Of a stretch of 64,000 nt of DNA, positions 34,110-41,820 are shown one piece after another (positions within the stretch are counted from its first letter, which is position 1; each line of letters begins with the position of its first letter). Made by a program: the position numbers and the translations under genes. Source of the DNA: Micromonospora andamanensis (GTDB taxonomy: Bacteria; Actinomycetota; Actinomycetes; Mycobacteriales; Micromonosporaceae); assembly GCF_016863495.1 (NCBI RefSeq), contig NZ_BOOZ01000004.1, positions 1 through 64,000 on the forward strand. Direction: 5' to 3'. Under the pieces are notes generated by a model. It saw only the letters and a list, made by a program, of their open reading frames with translations, ran no database searches and was not told where the DNA came from.

Positions 34110-34486
34110 TGAGTCCTCCGATCACGGCGGGTCCGTCCCGACGCCGCCGTTGTCCCATCATGATGGGTCGAGTCGCGTCCGTGGTCACCGGCGGTCTGCC
34201 CGGCCTGCGTACGAGACTGGTGAACCATCTGTTTCCAGACCGTTGCGAACTCGTCCTTGACAGTCCCCGATGACGCGCGCATGCTCTGCTAAATCAGTTT
34301 AGCGACGTGGTTTCGCCTCTGCGGTGGACGCCTTCGCGTCTTCCGACGTCATATTGGGTACCGCGGGCCGCGAGCCGGGTTCGGCACGCGACGTGCGACA
34401 CGTGGTGGCCGGCGGGCTGGGCTCGTGGCGGTCGCCACGGACGACCGTCAACCGGCTCGGCGCGCGGATGAGTCAAGGAGCATGAG
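34110..34486. promoter_or_regulatory. Divergent regulatory gap between lacI-type gene and ABC operon, 377 bp
   Basis: On the plus strand TTGACA (34257-34262), a 17-bp spacer and CATGCT (34280-34285) form a good promoter for the ABC operon, giving a leader of about 195 nt. The operator at 34288-34303 covers its start point. The rest contains no open frame with coding character. Shadow frames on both strands were discounted. Confidence 0.6.
34288..34303 (+). promoter_or_regulatory. LacI operator, 16-bp palindrome
   Basis: GCTAAATCAGTTTAGC has perfect 6-bp arms around a TCAG centre, a typical LacI-family operator. The same 16 bases, within a 24-base identity (34281-34304), occur in the promoter of the secreted esterase gene at 52835-52858 on the other strand. 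Confidence 0.75.
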
Positions 34487-35848
34487 GTGCCGGAGTTCTC
34501 GACGAGATTCACCCGACGCCGGTTGGCACTGCTGGTGCCACTACTGGGCGTCAGCCTGGCCATCACGGCCTGTAGCGCACCGGGTTCGGAGCAGACCCCC
34601 TCGGGGGACTCCGACTCCCCGGTGAGTACCGAGTTGGGTACCGACCCGATCACCCTGGAAATGTACGCCGAAACCGGCTTCCCGCTGGCCAAGGCGCTCG
34701 CGGACGAGTTCACCAAGCAGCACCCGAACGTCAAGTTCAACGTCCGCGAGGACCAGTTCACCGTGATCACGGAGAACGCGCCCCGGGTGCTCGCCTCGGA
34801 CAACGCGCCCGACATCATCCGGCTGCCCACCATGGTCGACCTGGTCAAGGACGGGCTGCTGAAGAACCTCGACCCGTACTTCGACGCGTACGGCTGGGAC
34901 AAGTTCCCCGCCTCGTCGCTGATCCAGCTGCGCCTGTCCGACGGCGGGGCGGTGCGGGGCAGTGGCTCGCTGTACGGCATGGGCCTGGGCTACAGCGTGA
35001 CAGGTGTCTTCTACAACAAGAAGCAGGCCGAGCAGGTCGGCATGACCCAGCCGCCGGCCACCATCGCCGAGTTCGAGGAGCTGCTGGCCAAGGCGAAGGC
35101 GGCCAACCTGCAGCCGATCATGCAGTTCAACAAGAACACCGCGGGCATCAACTTCCCGCACCAGGCGCTGCAGAACCAGTACGGCGACCCGACAGCCATC
35201 GCCGACTGGATCTTCCAGAAGCCGGGCGCCACCTTCGACACCCCGGCTGCGCTCAAGGCCACCCAGACCATCCAGAAGTGGGCCGAGGCCGGCTACTTCC
35301 CCAAGGACGCGAACGCCATCGACTACACGGCGATGATGGGCGAGTTCCAGAAGGGCAACGGCCTGTTCATGTTCAACGGCGACTGGGAGTCGGGGAACCT
35401 GGACAAGAACATGACGGGCGAGGTCGGTTTCTTCCTCTTCCCGGGTGAGACCGCCGAGGCCAAGCGGGTCGCGATGTCCGCACCGAACACGTTCGGCGTG
35501 GGTGCCAAGGCGAAGAACCCGGACGCTGCGGCCTTCTTCCTCAACTGGGTGCACACGAACGACAAGGCCCGGGAAATCTCGGTCACCATCGGTGGTTCGC
35601 ACCCGGGCGGCCCGGCCGACCTGGCCCTGCCGCCGGTGTCGGAGGGCACCGTGCTGGCCGAGACGCTCAAGGCTTCCCAGCAGCTCGGCGCAGACAACGG
35701 CGCCGTCGACTTCACCGCGAACGCCACAGGCGGCATCTTCGCCGCGGCCATCACCCCCGAGATGCAGAAGTTGATCGCCGGTCAGCAGACCCCGGAGGGG
35801 TACGTGAAGGCGGTCCAGGCCGAATACGAGAAGGAACTGTCCCGATGA
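34487..35848 (+). CDS. Sugar ABC transporter, substrate-binding lipoprotein (CUT1)
   Basis: A 453-residue family 1 solute-binding protein. The signal peptide ends at the lipobox LAITAC (Cys near residue 27). Family features are LADEFTKQHPNVKFNVRED, the NAPDIIRLPTMVDLVKDG block, and NGLFMFNGDWESGNL. GTG 34487 has an excellent AAGGAG site 6 nt upstream. It heads an operon with two permeases (4-bp overlap). As in most CUT1 operons no ATPase is encoded here; a shared MsiK-type ATPase elsewhere would supply it. The ligand is probably an oligosaccharide. Confidence 0.9.
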   Translation: MPEFSTRFTRRRLALLVPLLGVSLAITACSAPGSEQTPSGDSDSPVSTELGTDPITLEMYAETGFPLAKALADEFTKQHPNVKFNVREDQFTVITENAPRVLASDNAPDIIRLPTMVDLVKDGLLKNLDPYFDAYGWDKFPASSLIQLRLSDGGAVRGSGSLYGMGLGYSVTGVFYNKKQAEQVGMTQPPATIAEFEELLAKAKAANLQPIMQFNKNTAGINFPHQALQNQYGDPTAIADWIFQKPGATFDTPAALKATQTIQKWAEAGYFPKDANAIDYTAMMGEFQKGNGLFMFNGDWESGNLDKNMTGEVGFFLFPGETAEAKRVAMSAPNTFGVGAKAKNPDAAAFFLNWVHTNDKAREISVTIGGSHPGGPADLALPPVSEGTVLAETLKASQQLGADNGAVDFTANATGGIFAAAITPEMQKLIAGQQTPEGYVKAVQAEYEKELSR

Positions 35849-36813
35849 CGTCTGCCCTCGGCAGCGCCCCGGCCGGGTCGGACACCGCGTCCCGACCCGG
35901 CCGGGGGGACACCCGGTCACCCGCGCGGCCCCACCGGAAGCGGTGGGGCCGCACGGTCCGGTGGACCGGGTGGATCTGGGTCCTGCCCGCCCTGATCATG
36001 TACGGCGTCTTCGTACTGCGTCCGCTCGTGCTCACCGTGCAGTACTCGCTGTACCACTGGAACGGCATCGGTGCGGCCCGCTGGGCGGGGCTGGACAACT
36101 ACCTCACGGTCTTCACCGACCGCGACCTGCTGAAGATCATCTCGAACGCGTTCATCCTGATCATCTTCTTCAGCTTCATCCCGGTCCTGCTCGGCCTGCT
36201 GGTGGCCAGCCTGGTCCGGCGGATCACCACCGGCCCGGCCGGCACCATGGTCCGGACCGTGCTGTTCCTGCCCCAGGTGATCCCGCTGGTCGCGGCCGGC
36301 ATCGCCTGGAGCTGGGTGTTCTCCACGAACGGCCTGGTCAACCAGGCGCTGCGGGCCGTCGGGCTGGACGGCATCACCCGCGCCTGGCTCGGCGAGTTCG
36401 ACACGGCGCTGCCGGCGGTGGGCGTCATCGGCACCTGGGTCATGCTCGGTCTCTGCACGATCCTGCTGATCACCGGGATGAGCAAGATCGACCCGTCGCT
36501 CTACGAGGCCGCCCGCATCGACGGCGCCGGCCCGGTGCGGGAGTTCTTCGCGGTGACCCTGCCCAGCCTGCGGCAGGAGATCGGCATCTGCCTGACCGTG
36601 ACCATCATCGCGGCGCTGGCCAGCTTCGACATCGTCTACATCTCCACGAGCGGTGGTCCGGGCATTCAGACCACAGTGCCCGGTCTGGAGATCTACCGGC
36701 TCGCCTTCTCCCAGCGTCAGGTCGGCCTCGCCTCGGCCCTCGCGGTGGTGCTGATGGCGCTGGTGCTGGTGTGCGTACTGCCGATCCAGCGGCTCACCCG
36801 GGGAGAGAAGTAA
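35845..36813 (+). CDS. Sugar ABC transporter permease (MalF/UgpA-like)
   Basis: A 322-residue permease with an N-terminal cytoplasmic extension of about 40 residues and six helices. PALIMYGVFVLRPLVLTVQY and the EAA loop YEAARIDGAGPVREFFAVTL are typical of the CUT1 first permease. It overlaps the binding protein gene by 4 bp and the second permease by 1 bp. Confidence 0.9.
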   Translation: MTSALGSAPAGSDTASRPGRGDTRSPARPHRKRWGRTVRWTGWIWVLPALIMYGVFVLRPLVLTVQYSLYHWNGIGAARWAGLDNYLTVFTDRDLLKIISNAFILIIFFSFIPVLLGLLVASLVRRITTGPAGTMVRTVLFLPQVIPLVAAGIAWSWVFSTNGLVNQALRAVGLDGITRAWLGEFDTALPAVGVIGTWVMLGLCTILLITGMSKIDPSLYEAARIDGAGPVREFFAVTLPSLRQEIGICLTVTIIAALASFDIVYISTSGGPGIQTTVPGLEIYRLAFSQRQVGLASALAVVLMALVLVCVLPIQRLTRGEK

Positions 36814-37640
36814 TGAACCTGACCACCCGCAGCGAGCGGCTGACCGGACGCATCTTCCTGATCGCACTGGTCGTGGTCACCCTGCTGCCGTTCCTGAGCA
36901 TGCTGTCGGCGGCCCTGCAACCACGCGGCACCGTGCCCACCGGCCTGGCCTGGCCCACCGATCCGCAGTGGGGGAACTTCGCCGACGCCTTCACCGCCGC
37001 CAACATGGGCGCGCTGCTCAAGTCGAGCGCGCTTATCGTGGCCGGGGTGGTGCCGGTCGGCGTGCTCATCGCGACAATGGCCGGATTCGGCCTCGGCCAC
37101 CTGCGGGTGCCCGGTGGCCACCTCGCCTTCGGGCTGCTGCTGCTCGGCCTCACCCTGCCCTTCGAGACGGTGGTGACCCCGCTGTACTACCAGATGCGAG
37201 ACCTCGGCCTGCTCAACACCCGCTGGGCGATCGTCCTGCCGCTTATCGGTCTCTACATGCCGTTCGCGGTCTTCTGGATGCGCGCCCACTTCATAAACGT
37301 GCCCCGGGAACTGTCCGAGGCGGCGCGGGTGGACGGCAGCAACACCTGGCAGCTGTTCTGGCGGGTCCACGTGCCGCTGGCCCGGCCGGCCATCGCCTCG
37401 CTGACCATCCTGCTGTTCCTGTGGACCTGGAACCAGTTCCTGCTCGCCATCGTGCTCGTCGACGACGCGACGAAGCGGACGATGGCCGGCGCCCTCGGTG
37501 CCTTCCAGGGGCAGTGGGGCACCGATCTGGTGCTGCTCTGCGCTGGCTCACTGCTCATCCTCACGCCTACCCTCATCGTGTTCCTGATCTTCCAGCGACA
37601 GTTCATCAAGGCCCTGCTGCAGGGCTCCGTGAAGGGATAG
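36813..37640 (+). CDS. Sugar ABC transporter permease (MalG/UgpE-like)
   Basis: A 275-residue permease. Six helices and the EAA loop LSEAARVDGSNTWQLFWRVH are evident. ATG 36813 shares one base with the previous TAA stop and is preceded by GGGAGAG. The much longer frame from 35943 runs out of phase with the first permease and is not real. The esterase gene begins 4 bp after its stop, probably in the same transcript. Confidence 0.9.
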   Translation: MNLTTRSERLTGRIFLIALVVVTLLPFLSMLSAALQPRGTVPTGLAWPTDPQWGNFADAFTAANMGALLKSSALIVAGVVPVGVLIATMAGFGLGHLRVPGGHLAFGLLLLGLTLPFETVVTPLYYQMRDLGLLNTRWAIVLPLIGLYMPFAVFWMRAHFINVPRELSEAARVDGSNTWQLFWRVHVPLARPAIASLTILLFLWTWNQFLLAIVLVDDATKRTMAGALGAFQGQWGTDLVLLCAGSLLILTPTLIVFLIFQRQFIKALLQGSVKG

Positions 37641-37644
37641 CGGG

Positions 37645-38796
37645 TTGACTGACACCCAGATCCACGGTGACGTCGACGAGGGCTTCGGCCGGGTCGCCGA
37701 CGTGTTCCGGGACAACTTCGCCCACCGTCAGGAGGTGGGCGCCGCAGTCGCCGTCTACCTGCGCGGCCGGAAGGTCGTGGACCTGCACGGTGGGCTGGCC
37801 GACGCCCGGTCGGGACGTCAGTGGTCGGCGGACACACCAGCCGTCGTCTTCTCCTGCACCAAGGGGATCATGGCGATCTGCGCGTACCTGCTGGTGCAGG
37901 AGGGACGGCTGGACCTCGACGCGCCGGTCACCCGGTACTGGCCGGAGTTCGGCCAGCACGGCAAGGCGGAGATTCCGGTTCGGTGGCTGCTCACCCACCA
38001 GTCCGGCCTGCCGGCGCTGGACAAGCCCTTCTCCCGCGAGGAGGTGCTCGCCTGGGACCCGGTGGTCAAGGCGATCGAGGCGCAGGCTCCGCTGTGGAAG
38101 CCGGGTACCGCGCACAGCTACCACGCGATCACCTATGGCTGGCTGATCGGCGAGGTGATCCGGCGGATCACCGGCGAGCTGCCCGGTGCCTACGTCGCCC
38201 GCGTCCTCGCCGGGCCGCTCGGCCTGCGTACCTGGATCGGACTGCCGGCCGCCGAACGGGACGCCGTCGCCTGGATGCTGGCCCCGATCGGCGAGCCCGT
38301 CCCGGCCGGCGACCCGGTCGCCGAGCGCGGCATCACCATGGGTGGTGCCTTCGCCTTTCCCGCCGACGAGGACGGCCTGGTCAGCTTCAACGACCCGGCC
38401 ATCCAGGCCGCCCAGATCCCGGGCGCGGGCGCGGTGAGCACCGCCGAGAGCCTGGCCCGGCTCTACGCCGCCTGCGTCTCCGAGGTCGGCGGTACGCGGC
38501 TGCTCACCCCAGCGTCCGTCGACGACGCCGTCACGGTGCGCGTCAGCGGGCAACAGGTCTACGGGCTCCCCGACGCGGGTCACCGCTGGGGTACCGGCTT
38601 CCTGGTGCACTCGGTGCCCCGCCCGATGCTCGGCGAACGCAGCTTCGGCCACGACGGCGCCGGTGGGCATCTGGCCTTCGGCGACGACGCCCACCAGGTC
38701 GGCTTCGGCTATGTGGTCAACCAGATGGGCGGCTTCGACGACGAGCGGGCCAACCTGCTCGCCGCAGCGGTCCGGGACTGCCTGGGCGAGGGCTGA
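37645..38796 (+). CDS. Serine hydrolase of the class C beta-lactamase/family VIII esterase type
   Basis: A 383-residue soluble enzyme without a signal peptide. The nucleophile motif SxxK is SCTK (in VVFSCTKGIMAICAYLL), the Tyr motif is SYHAITYGWLIGEV, and the C-terminal GHDGAGGHLAFGD replaces the KTG box, as in EstB-like family VIII carboxylesterases. It therefore more likely cleaves esters on sugars than beta-lactams. Translation appears to start at TTG 37645, 4 bp after the permease stop, with AAGGGA upstream. Its place in the LacI-controlled transporter operon suggests deacylation of an imported oligosaccharide. Confidence 0.82.
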   Translation: MTDTQIHGDVDEGFGRVADVFRDNFAHRQEVGAAVAVYLRGRKVVDLHGGLADARSGRQWSADTPAVVFSCTKGIMAICAYLLVQEGRLDLDAPVTRYWPEFGQHGKAEIPVRWLLTHQSGLPALDKPFSREEVLAWDPVVKAIEAQAPLWKPGTAHSYHAITYGWLIGEVIRRITGELPGAYVARVLAGPLGLRTWIGLPAAERDAVAWMLAPIGEPVPAGDPVAERGITMGGAFAFPADEDGLVSFNDPAIQAAQIPGAGAVSTAESLARLYAACVSEVGGTRLLTPASVDDAVTVRVSGQQVYGLPDAGHRWGTGFLVHSVPRPMLGERSFGHDGAGGHLAFGDDAHQVGFGYVVNQMGGFDDERANLLAAAVRDCLGEG

Positions 38797-38872
38797 CCGA
38801 CAGAGTGGCCCGGCGATGCCGCTGAATCGGGCGGGGGCACACCCGCGACCGGGACAGACGTACGGTGAGCGG

Positions 38873-39673
38873 ATGTCGCTTGTCGATGCTGAGCTCGCGA
38901 TCCGGGCGGCGCAGGCCGGTGCCGAGGTGGTGCGGTCGCACCACGGCACCGCGGTGGCCCGGTTCGCGAAGTCGGGTTGGGACTTCGCCACCACCGCCGA
39001 CATCGAGGCGGAACAGGCCATCCTCGGCGTGCTGCGGTCCGCGCGACCCGACGACGCCGTGCTGGCCGAGGAGAGCGGACGCAGCGGGTCGGACCGGAAC
39101 GGGCGCCGCTGGCTCGTCGATCCGCTCTGCGGGACGCTGAACTTCGCCGTACACACCATGCTCGCCTCGGTGAACGTGGCCCTGCGGGTCGGCGCGGAGG
39201 TGGTGGCGGCCGTCGCCGTGGACCCGTTCGCGCAGGAGGTCTTCTGGACCGACGGCAGCGTCGCCCGGATGCGGCACGCCGGTGCCGATCAGCAACTCAG
39301 GCCGTCGGCGGCATCCGGGCTGGTGGACGTCAATCTCGATCCGCCCTACCCGAACGAGCGGACGTTCCGGACCGCGCGGCTGTTGGCCGACGAACGGTTC
39401 GTCGAGCGCTTCCGGCCCCGGGTCGTGTCGACCACCTTGGCCTTGGCGTGGGTCGCGGCCGGCCGGCGCGCCGGGTACGTGACCGACGGCCACCTGCGCG
39501 ACAGCGTGCACTTCGCCGCCGGCATCGCCCTGTGCGCGGCGGCCGGCTGCGTGGTGACCGGGCTCGACGGCCAGCCCTGGCACAGCGGCCGGGGCGGGCT
39601 CGTCGCGGCGGCCGACCCGGGTACGCACGCGGAACTGTTGGCACTCGTCGCGGCGCAACGGGATTCGGCCTAG
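38873..39673 (+). CDS. Inositol monophosphatase-family protein with altered active site
   Basis: A 266-residue protein of the IMPase fold. The first metal-site motif VLAEESG (Glu-Glu) is present. The second, normally D-P-x-D-G-T, reads RWLVDPLCGTLNF, so the second Asp is Cys. The third, normally W-D-x-A-A-G, reads LRDSVHFAAG, with Asp but no Trp. It may be a diverged phosphatase or have lost activity. ATG 38873 was chosen because TACGGT (38861-38866) ends 6 nt upstream, fitting a leaderless mRNA, and no ribosome site is visible. The upstream frame to 38663 is the end of the esterase gene in another phase. Confidence 0.78.
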   Translation: MSLVDAELAIRAAQAGAEVVRSHHGTAVARFAKSGWDFATTADIEAEQAILGVLRSARPDDAVLAEESGRSGSDRNGRRWLVDPLCGTLNFAVHTMLASVNVALRVGAEVVAAVAVDPFAQEVFWTDGSVARMRHAGADQQLRPSAASGLVDVNLDPPYPNERTFRTARLLADERFVERFRPRVVSTTLALAWVAAGRRAGYVTDGHLRDSVHFAAGIALCAAAGCVVTGLDGQPWHSGRGGLVAAADPGTHAELLALVAAQRDSA

Positions 39674-39696
39674 CACCCGGGAGCGTCGGAGGCCCG

Positions 39697-40158
39697 TCAG
39701 TCGAGGCAGAACTCGTTGCCCTCGGGGTCGGTAAGCACGATGAAGCCGGCCTCGAGCGGTGGCGCGGGCTCGACCCGGCGTACCTGGGTGGCGCCCAACG
39801 CGACAAGCCGATCACATTCGACCTGCAACGCCGCCATGCGTTCCGCTCCGGCGAGCCCGGGCGCGGCCCGCACGTCGAGGTGCACCCGGTTCTTGACGAC
39901 CTTGCCCTCCGGGACCTGCTGGAAGAACAGCCGTGGACCGTGCCCCTCCGGATCCTCGATGGCCGACCGGGTGTTGCGCTGCTCCGGCGGTACGCCGATC
40001 CGGGCGAGGAAGTCGTCCCACGCGGCCAGCGGGTCGGCTCCCTCGGGCAGGTCGACTCCGGGCGGGGCGGGATGCACGTAGCCCAGCACGTCACGCCAGA
40101 AAGTCGACAGCGCCGTCGGGTCGTGGGCGTCGAAGGTGACCTGGATGTGGCGGCTCAT
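39697..40158 (-). CDS. VOC-family protein (glyoxalase/bleomycin-resistance fold)
   Basis: A 153-residue protein with two beta-alpha-beta-beta-beta units. The first unit is HIQVTFDAHDPTALSTFWRD, and the second has RVHLDVRAAPG and ends FIVLTDPEGNEFCLD, a common actinobacterial form of unknown substrate. The His and Glu residues at the usual metal positions are partly present. ATG 40158 follows a GGAG site; upstream residues to 40215 are not conserved-looking. It is convergent with the phosphatase-like gene. Confidence 0.78.
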   Translation of the reverse strand: MSRHIQVTFDAHDPTALSTFWRDVLGYVHPAPPGVDLPEGADPLAAWDDFLARIGVPPEQRNTRSAIEDPEGHGPRLFFQQVPEGKVVKNRVHLDVRAAPGLAGAERMAALQVECDRLVALGATQVRRVEPAPPLEAGFIVLTDPEGNEFCLD

Positions 40159-40755
40159 CGGGTTGCTCCAATCGGTACGCGTCCAGGCAGTCACCCTGCC
40201 AGGCAGGGCTGACAAATCGGTGCGCGACAGTGGTGGACGGGAGGTGCCCCGGCGGTGCAGATTCTCGGTAATCGCGTCAGAAACAACCTAGCAATCTCAA
40301 CGTCATCGATGTTAGCGTTCCCAGCGAGCGCCTTCGCACTCGGCAAAGCGACCACAGCCGCACCGTTGTGATCGCCAACATTTTCCGGTGTCGGGTTGCC
40401 GGAGGCGGACGGTCGACCCGCGCGACCAACTGGGCGTTGCTGCTCGGGGACTGGCGATGGCCTCCGTTCTCCGGGGGCGGGGGTGGCGGAGGGCTACCCG
40501 GCGGTGAAATCCGTCCGATGTCTGCTGCGGCCTGAGCCTTGTTTGTGCTGTCCTGACGGAGTCCCGGGCGTTGACGTCACATGTCTGTAACCCCTAACGT
40601 CTGATGTCTAGCTGACGCACAGATCCACCACTTCCGCTCTGGACCATCACCCCCGCATGAACCCTTCAACGTCACGTCCGACAAGCGGCTCGTCGCGACC
40701 GGACCCGGTCGCGGCGAACCACCTGCGGTGACGTCCCGGACATGGAGGAACGACA
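40159..40755. promoter_or_regulatory. 597-bp gap before the fucose transporter operon
   Basis: No coding frame is convincing. The stretch 40255-40400 is AT-richer and contains CGATGTTAGCGTT (near 40305), a half-match to LacI-type sites of the kind at 53184 and 58801. A plus-strand promoter for the fucose transporter is proposed at TTGACG (40571-40576), an 18-bp spacer and TAACGT (40595-40600), overlapped by the GntR operator at 40597. The leader is about 150 nt and ends with GGAGGA. Confidence 0.5.
40597..40607 (+). promoter_or_regulatory. GntR operator before the fucose transporter
   Basis: ACGTCTGATGT is a perfect instance of the dyad ACRTCNGAYGT. It overlaps the proposed -10 box, which suits repression. 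The same motif occurs at the gntR/mutarotase promoter and before the fucosidase gene. Confidence 0.65.
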
Positions 40756-41820
40756 ATGAGAAACAGGGCACTGACGAGCGTGGGGCTGACGCTGCTGCTC
40801 GGCGTGTCGGCCACCCTGGCGGCCTGCGGTGACGACACGGCCGACGGGACCGGATCGGGCGGCTCGCAGGTCATCGGGGTGGACTACCCCCGCTCCGACA
40901 CGGACTTCTGGAACTCGTACATCAAGTACGTCCCGCAGTTCGCCGACGAGCTGGGCGTCGAGGTCAAGACCACCAACTCGCAGAACGACATCGCCAACCT
41001 CATCTCGAACACCCAGACCTTCATCAGCCAGGGCGTCAAGGGCGTGGTGATGGCGCCGCAGGACACCGCCGCCATCGCGCCGACCCTGTCCCAACTGGAC
41101 AGCAAAAAGATCCCGGTGGTCACCATCGACACCCGGCCGGACACCGGCAACGTGTTCATGGTCGTCCGCGCCGACAACCGCGCCTACGGGATCAAGGCGT
41201 GTCAGTTCCTCGGCACCAAGCTCGGCGGCAAGGGCAAGGTCGTCATGCTCCAGGGCGGCCTCGATTCGATCAACGGCCGGGACCGTACCGAGGCGTTCAA
41301 CGAGTGCATGCAGAAGGAGTTCCCCGAGATCACCGTGTTCGGCGAGGCCACCGACTGGAAGGCCGACGTGGCGGCGTCGAAGCTGCAGACCCGGTTCGCC
41401 TCGGACCCGGACATCAAGGGCATCTACATGCAGTCCTCGTTCGCCCTCTCCGGCACCCTCCAGATCCTCAAGCAGCGGGGTCTCCAGGTGCCGCCGAGCG
41501 ACCCGAAGCACGTCTTCGTGGTCTCCAACGACGGCATCCCCGAGGAGCTGAAGAACATCGGTGAGGGGCTGATCGACGCCACCGTCAGCCAGCCGGCCGA
41601 CCTCTACGCCAAGTACGGCCTGGAGTACGTGCAGGCGGCCATCGAGGGCAAGACCTTCCAGCCCGGCCCGACCGAGCATGGCAGCACCATCATCCAGGTG
41701 CGCGACGGTCTGCTGGAAGACCAGCTGCCGGCACCGCTGGTGACGCTCGACGGCGCGCCGATCGCGGGCGAGCCCACCCTGAAGTTCGACGACTCGTCCC
41801 TCTGGGGCAACAACGCATGA
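40756..41820 (+). CDS. Sugar ABC transporter substrate-binding lipoprotein, probable L-fucose
   Basis: A 354-residue RbsB-like (family 4, CUT2) binding protein. A lipoprotein signal ends at TLAAC (Cys about residue 24). Landmarks are QTFISQGVKGVVMAPQDTAA, VVTIDTRPDTGNVFMVVRAD and VFVVSNDGIPEELKNIGEGL. It heads a transporter operon with a double ATPase and a permease, followed by fuconate dehydratase and a lactonase, so L-fucose or a related deoxysugar is the likely ligand. GGAGGA precedes the ATG. The stop overlaps the ATPase start by 4 bp. Confidence 0.85.
   Translation: MRNRALTSVGLTLLLGVSATLAACGDDTADGTGSGGSQVIGVDYPRSDTDFWNSYIKYVPQFADELGVEVKTTNSQNDIANLISNTQTFISQGVKGVVMAPQDTAAIAPTLSQLDSKKIPVVTIDTRPDTGNVFMVVRADNRAYGIKACQFLGTKLGGKGKVVMLQGGLDSINGRDRTEAFNECMQKEFPEITVFGEATDWKADVAASKLQTRFASDPDIKGIYMQSSFALSGTLQILKQRGLQVPPSDPKHVFVVSNDGIPEELKNIGEGLIDATVSQPADLYAKYGLEYVQAAIEGKTFQPGPTEHGSTIIQVRDGLLEDQLPAPLVTLDGAPIAGEPTLKFDDSSLWGNNA

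Noticed and set aside
37645..38796. Beta-lactamase (antibiotic resistance) call for the serine hydrolase
   Set aside because: It has no signal peptide, the KTG box is replaced by HDG, and it sits in a sugar-transporter operon, so a family VIII esterase fits better.
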